Below are positions 15,708-22,974 of a stretch of DNA of 24,637 nt, one piece after another (position 1 is the first letter of the stretch; every line of letters begins with the position of its first letter). Both the position numbers and the translations under genes were made by a program. The stretch covers positions 1-24,637 of the forward strand of contig DCWI01000030.1 in NCBI GenBank assembly GCA_002328825.1, written 5' to 3'. Below the pieces are notes generated by a model. That model made no database searches. It was not told where the DNA came from and saw only the letters and a list, made by a program, of their open reading frames with translations. This DNA comes from Nitrospiraceae bacterium UBA2166. GTDB taxonomy: Bacteria; Nitrospirota; Nitrospiria; Nitrospirales; UBA2166.

Positions 15708-16568
15708 TTACTGACTTATTTGTCTATCCGGCGTCATTGCATAGCGCCCATTTTGAAACGACAAAATGTGTGGAGCATGACGCTCAATCATCCGCCAAAC
15801 GCGTTTTGTTTCAGAATGATTGTAGTACACACTAAAATTTCGTGACTCCAGCTGTTTTGGTAGTTGCCTTGATGTATGCAAGCCAGCTGCCTCAATCGCG
15901 TTAGAAGGATTGGTCATGAGGTCTTCGTAACATATAATTGCACGGGTAGAAAGATGTGTAACAATGCGCCCAAAAATCCAATTGAGAATCTTAACCTGCC
16001 GCACAAGAAGATCCGCCTCATTAACCAAGACACGCAACTCAGAAGAGATTCGCTCAGCAGAATACAAACGACCCTCCGAAATCGGGAGATCAAGCGATCT
16101 CCACGAGAGTATTGTTGATACTGGATCGCGCAGCATAGCAATCACCGAAAGGTGATCACATGCAACAAGCCGGTCAATCACGGCAACCAGTGGGGCATTA
16201 CGCTTTACTAAAAGCTGAAAGTGCGGTTTTGGAATCGGGAACGCTTGCGTTTGCCATTGAAACCCCGACCCAATAGCCCAACCATCAGCACTGTGTTTAT
16301 GGCGAACCGCATAATTTTCTGCAAGGGCTCCAGTATTAGGGTCAATACGATTCTCTATAGGCGTTCCACATAGAATAGCATCTCGGATTCTTTCAAGAAA
16401 CAAAACGAACTCATCAACAAATTCCTCTGGTGTATTGGATCGTTCAGTTAGCACATCAATCTCCCGAGGTTCGCTTAAACAAATAACATCCGGCGGATTG
16501 TGCAGCAAACTTGTAAGGAGCGACGTCCCACTTCGCGGTGCACCCAAAAGAATCACATTCTTTTTCAC
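15708..16568 (-). CDS. Sulfotransferase family protein (ST-G)
   Basis: A 286-residue predicted PAPS-dependent sulfotransferase and paralogue of ST-F. The phosphosulfate loop GAPRSGTS (9-16) begins almost at the N-terminus and is followed by LSEPREI. The 3'-phosphate motif is LSVIAMLRDPVSTILS (140-155), with Arg147 and Ser155. The start is GTG 16568. A strong GGGGGAGG lies upstream, but 12 bases away, which is long; an ATG-ACT-TAA triplet set lies between it and the GTG. It is the first gene of the minus-strand sulfation block and is divergent from the oxygenase gene across about 200 bases. The acceptor is unknown. Confidence 0.84.
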   Translation of the reverse strand: MKKNVILLGAPRSGTSLLTSLLHNPPDVICLSEPREIDVLTERSNTPEEFVDEFVLFLERIRDAILCGTPIENRIDPNTGALAENYAVRHKHSADGWAIGSGFQWQTQAFPIPKPHFQLLVKRNAPLVAVIDRLVACDHLSVIAMLRDPVSTILSWRSLDLPISEGRLYSAERISSELRVLVNEADLLVRQVKILNWIFGRIVTHLSTRAIICYEDLMTNPSNAIEAAGLHTSRQLPKQLESRNFSVYYNHSETKRVWRMIERHAPHILSFQNGRYAMTPDRQISQ

Positions 16569-16769
16569 AGATTAAGTCATCCTCCCCCACGAGAAAAATT
16601 CAAAGATACCGTGGACAATATCATGCAAACGTGTATGATATATATCCTCAGCATGGGTCTACGATATAAAGTGGACCTTCCCAAAACCATCCACGCTTCT
16701 CTTGCCTAAAGTCAATCATCAAACATTCATGATACACTGACGCTCATCTGCCTATCGCGACTTTCTCGA

Positions 16770-17555
16770 ATGATGCTGAAAAACATTTTCAAGTGGCCCT
16801 TATCCTATGACACTGGAAATGTTTTTGTATTTGAAAAATCAGTATTATCAGTGCTAGCCAACTCGCACAAAAACGCATACGCCAAAGCAAAACCATTTCC
16901 TCACGTCGTAATCAATGATTTCTTACCACGCGATGTGGCGAATCAAGCTCTTACCGAGTTCCCCCCCCCCGACGCCCCTCTTTGGCTTGACTGGAAAAAA
17001 CGCGACACTATACACCAGCCGAGGAAACTCGGAATAGGTTCAGCAGAACGCCTAGCGCACGCATCTCCATCCCTACAACATATTCTTTTCACATTGAATT
17101 CACATGCCATGCTCGAATTCCTCGAAACACTGACTGGTATCAAAAGCCTTATCCCTGATCCATACTTTACAGGGGGAGGACTACATCAAATTCTACCTGG
17201 AGGCAAGCTTACAATTCATAGCGATTTTAATTTTTCCCAACACCTGAAGCTCTATCGCCGGATCAACGTTTTAATTTTTTTAAACAAAAGCTGGAAGGAA
17301 GAATACGGAGGACATTTAGAGCTTTGGGATCCTACCATGACATCCTGTGTACAACGTATCCTACCCACATTCAACCGATGTGTAATTTTCAATACCGACA
17401 AGAGTTCCTTCCACGGTCATCCTGAACCACTGAATACCCCAAAAAATATAACGCGAAAATCACTTGCCCTTTATTACTATTCACGCGACTCCAATGAAGG
17501 TGATGAAGACATACGAAATACTAATTGGCAAGTTCGACCACTAGAAAACGAGTAG
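16770..17555 (+). CDS. 2-oxoglutarate/Fe(II)-dependent oxygenase family protein
   Basis: A 261-residue protein resembling the 2OG-Fe(II) oxygenases often found in surface-polysaccharide loci. These use Fe(II) and 2-oxoglutarate to hydroxylate or otherwise oxidise a substrate. The proposed iron ligands are His150 and Asp152 (HSD) and His215 (FHGHPEP). Arg229 in ITRKSLALYYYS is well placed to bind 2-oxoglutarate. FPHVVINDFLP (43-53) is the common N-terminal signature. It begins with ATG-ATG at 16770 and lacks an obvious Shine-Dalgarno. Codons 64-67 contain a run of ten C; loss of one C would bring a stop at 17035-17037. It is divergent from ST-G and followed by a GT4 gene on the same strand. 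The substrate is unknown. Confidence 0.82.
   Translation: MMLKNIFKWPLSYDTGNVFVFEKSVLSVLANSHKNAYAKAKPFPHVVINDFLPRDVANQALTEFPPPDAPLWLDWKKRDTIHQPRKLGIGSAERLAHASPSLQHILFTLNSHAMLEFLETLTGIKSLIPDPYFTGGGLHQILPGGKLTIHSDFNFSQHLKLYRRINVLIFLNKSWKEEYGGHLELWDPTMTSCVQRILPTFNRCVIFNTDKSSFHGHPEPLNTPKNITRKSLALYYYSRDSNEGDEDIRNTNWQVRPLENE
16961..16970 (+). repeat. C10 homopolymer inside the oxygenase gene
   Basis: Ten consecutive C encode the end of Phe64 and Pro-Pro-Pro. Runs of this length are prone to slipped-strand changes and can act as phase-variation switches in surface-glycan genes; whether this one varies is not known. Confidence 0.9.
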
Positions 17556-17746
17556 ACTAATATGACATATACTAAACCTACTGGCATTAACTATTAGTCA
17601 ATGCACTAAAGCGTGCACAAATATCAGTTAATATCCCATTCTATTCCAGCCAACGACGTTGCTGCCCATTCACATATCGACTAGGATGTTTCCTCTTCAC
17701 ACTTTACTAACTGACACCTCAACACCATCAATTTGGACTCTTATTT

Positions 17747-18877
17747 TTGCGTAAACCCTCTGGACATATAAGCACTTGGCTGCAAGATGTAAGTTCACAG
17801 CTAAAACATCGCTTATATATACAAAGTCGAACGACACTCCGCTTACGAAAGCACGGCCTCCCCATGCGCTCAATGCTATTTGTGATGCCGACATCAAAAA
17901 TTGGAGGAGGCAATGTGAAAATTATCCATTATCTCTCACATGCCAGATCACTGGGCCTCCGCGTCGGATTGTGGGTAACTCAGGACAGTGATCCCGTCGA
18001 CTGGCCCCCCCAGGCAATCTCGGACATTCACATTAAAACTCCAACGACCTTAGAAGATTGGGACACAATCTTTTTTACCTGGGCACCTGATTGGCCACAA
18101 ATTTATCAACGGTTATCACGTCCAGTTCCCGAACAATACATTATCCATATCATCCAGCACATCCGACATATCAATCCTGATTTTATTAATGGATACGCAC
18201 TTCATTTGCTGCAAACAAAATCATTTTCTCGCATCTGTGTGTCACCGGAAGTATCAGAGGCAATTATTCCCTACATAAGAAGTTCGACAATTCTAAAAAC
18301 CATACCCAATGTAATTGACACCCGCATCTTTCACAAAAAAAAATACTGGTCCCCACCCTCTCGGCCATTAAAGGTGCTATATGCAAACTGGAAAAACACC
18401 TTTGGAAATCAAATCCGCGACCACTGGCAATCCACGTACAAAACAAAAACCATTACGTTTGAATCGATTGATTCCCCTCTTTCGCAGCAAGAGTTTGCCC
18501 GTCAAATGCGTACCTCTGATATTTTTATTGGAACCCCGAATGCAACAGAGGGGTTTTACCTTGCACCATTAGAAGCCATGGCTAGCGAAGTTGCAGTTAT
18601 CTGTCCCGACGTTGTCGGAAACCGGTCATTCTGCCTGAAGGATATAACGTGTTTGATGCCTGCTTACAATGATCTCAACGATCACGTTCAGACGTTATCC
18701 AAACTTTTTAACGATCCAATCTTACGATATACCATTGCGCGCAACGGTTACCAAAAAGCGCATTCACGTCAATGGTGGAACGAACGAGAAGATTTTCTTT
18801 GTTTCTTACAGTCTTTACCCTCAGCACCCAATACAACCCCTTATTGCAATGAGAATGTGCCTACATCAATTACATAG
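17747..18877 (+). CDS. Glycosyltransferase, GT4-like
   Basis: A predicted sugar transferase with two Rossmann-like halves. The N-terminal half starts with MLFVMPTSKIGGG (43-55), where the Gly triplet is the usual GT-B loop. The C-terminal half has EGFYLAPLEAMAS (268-280), matching the E-x7-E nucleotide-sugar motif. The frame opens with TTG 17747 and has no Shine-Dalgarno. ATG 17864 (Met40) would begin directly at the first beta strand, so the first 39 residues are doubtful. A C7 run lies at 18005-18011. Its 3' end overlaps the convergent ligase gene by eight bases. It is separated from the oxygenase by 191 bases without a recognisable gene. The donor and acceptor sugars are unknown. Confidence 0.8.
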   Translation: MRKPSGHISTWLQDVSSQLKHRLYIQSRTTLRLRKHGLPMRSMLFVMPTSKIGGGNVKIIHYLSHARSLGLRVGLWVTQDSDPVDWPPQAISDIHIKTPTTLEDWDTIFFTWAPDWPQIYQRLSRPVPEQYIIHIIQHIRHINPDFINGYALHLLQTKSFSRICVSPEVSEAIIPYIRSSTILKTIPNVIDTRIFHKKKYWSPPSRPLKVLYANWKNTFGNQIRDHWQSTYKTKTITFESIDSPLSQQEFARQMRTSDIFIGTPNATEGFYLAPLEAMASEVAVICPDVVGNRSFCLKDITCLMPAYNDLNDHVQTLSKLFNDPILRYTIARNGYQKAHSRQWWNEREDFLCFLQSLPSAPNTTPYCNENVPTSIT

Positions 18878-20186
18878 CGCGCGACACTGAAAGATCTCGA
18901 GAAAGAAGAGCTCGCTGTAATCCAAAAAACAACCCTACCAACATCCAAAACAGTACTGCTAACATTCCTACAAACATCACATCAAATGATATTCTAATCA
19001 TTATCCCCATGGTCATCAAAAAAAGTCCGAGCCCAATCATTCGATGAAACTCGGAGGGGCCATTTAGAAATCCAATCCAAAGTGTTCGCAGAATTCGCCA
19101 CAATATCCACATAAAAAAACACAGAGCAGGAATACCTGCCCCAAACGCAAAACTCCCATAGGTACTATGAATGTTGTGGAGTTTCGGGGGACACCCTGGC
19201 ACATGTATATCATGATACTTTCGAGCAAACGTCTTAGTGCCATATCCCCAGCCCAAGATCGGTCGATCAATCACATCCTTTATACCTAATTCCCAAATGT
19301 GAATTCGACACCATAACGTACTTAAATGCATCGTATCTCCTTCAACCTGTGTGCTTTGAGATTCCACTGGTATGTTTTTTTGTTCACTTTGAATGATCGC
19401 ACCAAACGATGTACTTAACGTAACCATAACCAACCCAGCGACAAGAAGCTTTATCACCTTTGATCCCTTGAGAAAAACAAGCACACACGCTTGAACAAGA
19501 ACAGCAATCCACGCGCCACGCGTATATGTAACGAACAAAGCAAATGTTGCAATAAGCAGCGTCACGACAAGCACAACGCGCCATTTGAAATGATCTGTAA
19601 ACAATGCCCACACCGCAATAATGGGCAACCCCATTATCAGATAGGTACTAAACCAATGATACTCCGAAGTTAGGGCATCCGCACGAACCGTTCGCTGGTG
19701 CCATTGATCCACGAGTTCCCCTCCAGAAAGAAAAAACTCGACAATGCCATAAATGCTCATTAGAAGTACGCCAACAACAAATGCTCCAAGAATTCGCTTA
19801 ACCTGGGCTTCACTTGAAATAAAATTTACTAGTAGAAAAAACATCAGCACATGAGCAAAAAGCTTTCGCCATTCAGCAAAAGTGTACAATGGGTCAGTTG
19901 CATTAAAAATAGTAATAAGGATCCACCCGAGAAAGAGAAAGACAGGAAAATCTAATGATGTCCGTGCGAGTCGCCGACTCCGGCTAGCTATCTGACGCGC
20001 AAGCACAATAATCGCAAGCGCGATGAAGAGATATTCTAGGAAGTGATTGAGGTCAGCAACAAGAATAGCCGCAGCAACGACCATGAGACCACACTCGATC
20101 CCTCGGTCTAGGAGCCGATTAGACTGGAGAGAACTCCGCTGTTGAAAAGCAGCCGGCATCCATTTATTCTGATTCTTTTCGTTCAA
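18870..20186 (-). CDS. O-antigen ligase/polymerase family membrane protein
   Basis: About 10-12 hydrophobic segments over 438 residues, with a large periplasmic loop between the late segments, as in WaaL/Wzy-type proteins. These join O-polysaccharide to lipid A-core or polymerise repeat units in the periplasm. Recognisable family marks are YTRGAWIA (central membrane segment) and, after the long loop, LGWGYGTKTF followed by HNIHSTYGSFAFGAGIPAL. In WaaL-type enzymes a His in this last region is functionally important. The start used is TTG 20186; the frame is closed 10 bases upstream, and ATG 20159 is the alternative. It is last in the LPS-like gene string, 70 bases after the phosphatase gene. 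Ligase and polymerase cannot be separated by eye. Confidence 0.85.
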   Translation of the reverse strand: MNEKNQNKWMPAAFQQRSSLQSNRLLDRGIECGLMVVAAAILVADLNHFLEYLFIALAIIVLARQIASRSRRLARTSLDFPVFLFLGWILITIFNATDPLYTFAEWRKLFAHVLMFFLLVNFISSEAQVKRILGAFVVGVLLMSIYGIVEFFLSGGELVDQWHQRTVRADALTSEYHWFSTYLIMGLPIIAVWALFTDHFKWRVVLVVTLLIATFALFVTYTRGAWIAVLVQACVLVFLKGSKVIKLLVAGLVMVTLSTSFGAIIQSEQKNIPVESQSTQVEGDTMHLSTLWCRIHIWELGIKDVIDRPILGWGYGTKTFARKYHDIHVPGCPPKLHNIHSTYGSFAFGAGIPALCFFMWILWRILRTLWIGFLNGPSEFHRMIGLGLFLMTMGIMIRISFDVMFVGMLAVLFWMLVGLFFGLQRALLSRDLSVSRAM

Positions 20187-20256
20187 TAGACCACACTATT
20201 CGCCTCAAATGATCAAAGAGTCTGACTCGACCAAGCTTTCTCTCCTTCTAAAGTCT

Positions 20257-20790
20257 TCAGGATGACAAATTTTCATGGACCAATTGTGTGCGCTGTACAT
20301 GGAGAATCAGGTCACTCATCTCCCGAACAGCACCTGCACCACCATTGCATTCACAAATAAAATCAACAATCTCCCTAACTGCTAACACAGCATTTGAGGG
20401 AGCGACAGAAAACCCAACATATTTAAGCGCATCAAGATCATTAATATCATCACCAATAAAAGCGACATCTTCCATCGAGAGATTGTATTTTGTGCAAAGT
20501 TCAGAAAGAACGTTCTTTTTTTCAAATGTCCCTTGATAAATCTCATGCACTTGAAGTCGGTTGCCTCGTCGCTGAACAAGATTGGTTTGTTCTGAAGTCA
20601 CAAATGATGTGATGATTCCAGCACTTTGCAGCAACTTGATTCCCATACCATCTTGGCTGTGGAACTTTTTCATCTCATCTCCTGACTCTGAATAGTACAT
20701 TCCACCATCTGTCAGAACTCCATCCACATCCATCGCAACGAGTCTGATGCGCCGAATTTTTCTTTTCACATTATCAGTTAGTTCTCGCAT
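20257..20790 (-). CDS. KdsC/YrbI-family HAD phosphatase
   Basis: A 177-residue cap-less HAD hydrolase, the normal length for the family. It removes phosphate from a 3-deoxy-2-ulosonate such as Kdo-8-P, supplying Kdo (or a sialic-acid-like sugar) for the LPS core. Motif I is DVDGVLTDG (21-29), with the nucleophile and acid Asp21 and Asp23. Motif II is TSEQTN (65-70), the conserved Lys is at 91-92 (QGTFEKK), and motif IV is IGDDINDLD (112-120). Classic KdsC has SGR-S at motif II. The SEQT form here also occurs in relatives acting on nonulosonate phosphates, so the exact substrate is uncertain. It overlaps the heptosyltransferase gene by 13 bases. Confidence 0.87.
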   Translation of the reverse strand: MRELTDNVKRKIRRIRLVAMDVDGVLTDGGMYYSESGDEMKKFHSQDGMGIKLLQSAGIITSFVTSEQTNLVQRRGNRLQVHEIYQGTFEKKNVLSELCTKYNLSMEDVAFIGDDINDLDALKYVGFSVAPSNAVLAVREIVDFICECNGGAGAVREMSDLILHVQRTQLVHENLSS

Positions 20791-21839
20791 GAGGTAACTC
20801 GTCCATTCGGATTTTTTATCATCAGCAAGCTATTAATCGCGTCAAGCACTTCGTCAACAGAGATTTGTGACATACAGCTTTGAGACCCTAACCGACAACC
20901 AGGAGTAAAACATGCTCGGCAATCTACATTCTTGAAAAACACTCGATGCCCAGTACCCCATGGGCCCCATATCTTTGGATCGGTTGGGCCAAACAACGCA
21001 ACGACGGGACACCCTACCGCGACAGCTATATGCATGGCACCGTTGTCATTCCCTATAAATAAAACACATCGCTTCATAAGTGCCGCAAGTTGCAGTACTG
21101 TTGTTTGCCCAACAACCGACACAGATGACGTCAACATCTTCTCTTGGATCTTTTTGACCCGCATACGTTCAGTCTCACTTCCAGCAAATACAATCCGGGC
21201 AGATTTTGAATTCTGAATGGCGTCAGAAACCGCAGCAAATCGGTCAGCTAACCATGACTTGGCCTCCCATCGAGAACCTGGATGAACCATCACCAATGGT
21301 TCCTCATAACGTATTCCATGATCAAACAAAAGTTCGTCAGCATATTTCTCATCATCAGGTCCACAAAAAAGCGACGGCGAATGTTGTACTGTATCAAGAC
21401 CAATTTCCTTTATAGCCTGTAAATAATAATCTACAGTATGCATCTCACTTTGATCTGCATCAATGATTTGATCGTAACAATATCCTCTCCATCTCTGCTC
21501 AGCATTATACCCAACACGATGCCGTGCGCTCACAAGCCGACTTAGAATTGCCGCCCTATCCCCATCAGTCAGGTCAAGTACAAGATCGTATCGAAATTTC
21601 CGAAGGTGAATAACTGCTCGACATCCTGCAAGAAAATAACGTCGATCAACAGCAACAACGTAATCCACACAAGGGTGATTTTCTAAGATAGATTCAGTGC
21701 CCTTGTTAACCACAACTGTCACCTTGGCGAGCGGCAAATTTTCCTTGATAGCGTGTAAACACGGCGTCATAAGCAAGACATCCCCTAAATACTTCAACTT
21801 GATGATAAGAATATTTTTAATTGTCGAGGCGTCGATCAT
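20778..21839 (-). CDS. Heptosyltransferase-like glycosyltransferase, GT9 family
   Basis: It is predicted to add heptose or a related sugar to the LPS inner core. The 353 residues show the GT9 N-terminus ILIIKLKYLGDVLLMTP (10-26; Asp20 is the usual conserved acidic residue). HPGSRWEAKSW follows (186-196; Lys194 likely contacts the donor), as does the hallmark NDNGAMHIAVAVGCPVVALFG starting at 264. Several Cys lie near the C-terminus (DCRACFTPGC), as in many WaaF/WaaQ-like proteins. It overlaps the upstream GT4 gene by 23 bases and the downstream phosphatase gene by 13. The lack of a Shine-Dalgarno before ATG 21839 suggests translational coupling. Which core position it acts on is not visible. 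Confidence 0.9.
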   Translation of the reverse strand: MIDASTIKNILIIKLKYLGDVLLMTPCLHAIKENLPLAKVTVVVNKGTESILENHPCVDYVVAVDRRYFLAGCRAVIHLRKFRYDLVLDLTDGDRAAILSRLVSARHRVGYNAEQRWRGYCYDQIIDADQSEMHTVDYYLQAIKEIGLDTVQHSPSLFCGPDDEKYADELLFDHGIRYEEPLVMVHPGSRWEAKSWLADRFAAVSDAIQNSKSARIVFAGSETERMRVKKIQEKMLTSSVSVVGQTTVLQLAALMKRCVLFIGNDNGAMHIAVAVGCPVVALFGPTDPKIWGPWGTGHRVFFKNVDCRACFTPGCRLGSQSCMSQISVDEVLDAINSLLMIKNPNGRVTSCEN

Positions 21840-22941
21840 ATGATTTTAAAAACACACTAGTATAGACTGCAAGAGTGTTGCGCGCAGCCTGTTCCCATGA
21901 AAAATTTTTAACTTGCGAGAGGCCTTTCTCCCTGAGTTTTTCTCTAAGAATAGGGTCGCTAAGAACGGTTCGTATCGATTGAGCTAGAGCGGCAGGTTGT
22001 AACGGATCTACCATGATCGCAGCCTCTCCAAGGACCTCCGGTAGCGAAGATGTGTTTGCCGCAATGACAGGAATTCCAGTTGCCATCGCTTCCAAAGGTG
22101 GAATTCCAAACCCCTCATAGAGTGACGGGTAGACAAAGAGAGAAGCATGTTTATAGAAAGCAGAGAGATGTTCTTGTGCAACATATCCGGTAATCAGCAC
22201 ATCGTTAACCAAACCAAGATGACGTATTTCTCGTACAATCTGATTCATCCATCGCCCCATCCCGCCAACAAGAATAAGTTGGTAACGCTGTCGAAGATCT
22301 CCAAGCATGGAATAGGCCTTCAAGAGACCAAGAATGTTTTTCCTCGGCTCCCCTCCTCCAACATGCAAAATATATTCACCATCGCGAAAACCGTAATGCC
22401 GGTTTAGAAAATCTAATGCCACATTCGTGTGCTCCGTACTTCTTGCAAGCCCCCCCCCATGATAAACAACATCAATCCGACCTGAAGAAACCTGATAATA
22501 GCGGCAAAGATCGTGAGCAGTGTGTTGGGACACTGCAATGAGACGATCTGCCCGCGAAAATGAAGATCTAGCTCGCAACGAGGCCCATCGTTGTCCAAAA
22601 AATTTCCTCGAATGATGTGGAAATCTATCAAGAGCAAGATCGTGCACAGTGATCACACTCCCATATCTCCCGTAGGCTGGAAGTCGGTAATTCAGTCCAT
22701 GAAAAATCTCAATAGCATCGCGTCTCACTTGATGCCTCATACGCCACTTTGGTACATCGACGGAAGAAAAGTTGTGTTGGTTAATACATGGACCAATAGG
22801 AAATTTTGACGATGAGTCACGGTAAAGCACATAAGTATTTTCATCATCAATACGTGCAAGGGAAGTTGTAAGATGATACGCATACCATCCAACTCCACCA
22901 CGTTCACGAAACATTGGCGTTGCATCAATTCCTATTCTCAT
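21817..22941 (-). CDS. Glycosyltransferase, GT4 family (mannosyl/rhamnosyl-type)
   Basis: A 374-residue GT-B enzyme. The N-terminus MRIGIDATPMFRERGGVGWY matches GT4 members that build O-antigen chains. Other marks are ITVHDLALDRFP (97-108), IAVSQHTAHDL, HVGGGEPRKN (193-202) and the E-x7-E motif EGFGIPPLEAMATGIPV (276-292). Resemblance to mannosyl- and rhamnosyltransferases of O-antigen loci is family-level only. Three Gly codons (162-164) form a G9 run. It starts at ATG 22941, 33 bases after the previous gene, and ends inside the heptosyltransferase gene. It is probably cytoplasmic or loosely bound to the inner membrane. Confidence 0.9.
   Translation of the reverse strand: MRIGIDATPMFRERGGVGWYAYHLTTSLARIDDENTYVLYRDSSSKFPIGPCINQHNFSSVDVPKWRMRHQVRRDAIEIFHGLNYRLPAYGRYGSVITVHDLALDRFPHHSRKFFGQRWASLRARSSFSRADRLIAVSQHTAHDLCRYYQVSSGRIDVVYHGGGLARSTEHTNVALDFLNRHYGFRDGEYILHVGGGEPRKNILGLLKAYSMLGDLRQRYQLILVGGMGRWMNQIVREIRHLGLVNDVLITGYVAQEHLSAFYKHASLFVYPSLYEGFGIPPLEAMATGIPVIAANTSSLPEVLGEAAIMVDPLQPAALAQSIRTVLSDPILREKLREKGLSQVKNFSWEQAARNTLAVYTSVFLKSYDRRLDN
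22450..22458 (-). repeat. G9 homopolymer inside the GT4 gene
   Basis: Nine C on the plus strand are nine G in the sense strand, encoding Gly162-164 (HGGGL). A slip of one base would shift the frame ahead of the nucleotide-sugar motif and inactivate the enzyme. Variation is not shown by one sequence. Confidence 0.9.
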
Positions 22942-22974
22942 ACACGGTCGGTCAAACTCAAATGCTCAGTGCAC

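Noticed and set aside
16569..16588. ATG-ACT-TAA two-codon leader before ST-G
   Set aside because: The Shine-Dalgarno-like GGAGG touches the ATG, too close for normal initiation; more likely chance, noted only because the spacing to the GTG is long.
16569..16769. Divergent promoters between ST-G and the oxygenase gene
   Set aside because: AT-rich with several TATA-like stretches, but no -35/-10 pair with proper spacing that I could defend on either strand.
17556..17746. A gene or RNA in the gap between the oxygenase and the GT4 gene
   Set aside because: Stops in all plus frames, no tRNA-like or strong hairpin structure, no T-run; I see nothing assignable in it.
20218..20228. Small dyad GAGTC-T-GACTC before the ligase gene
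   Set aside because: Five pairs around one base are expected by chance, and nothing else marks it as an operator.
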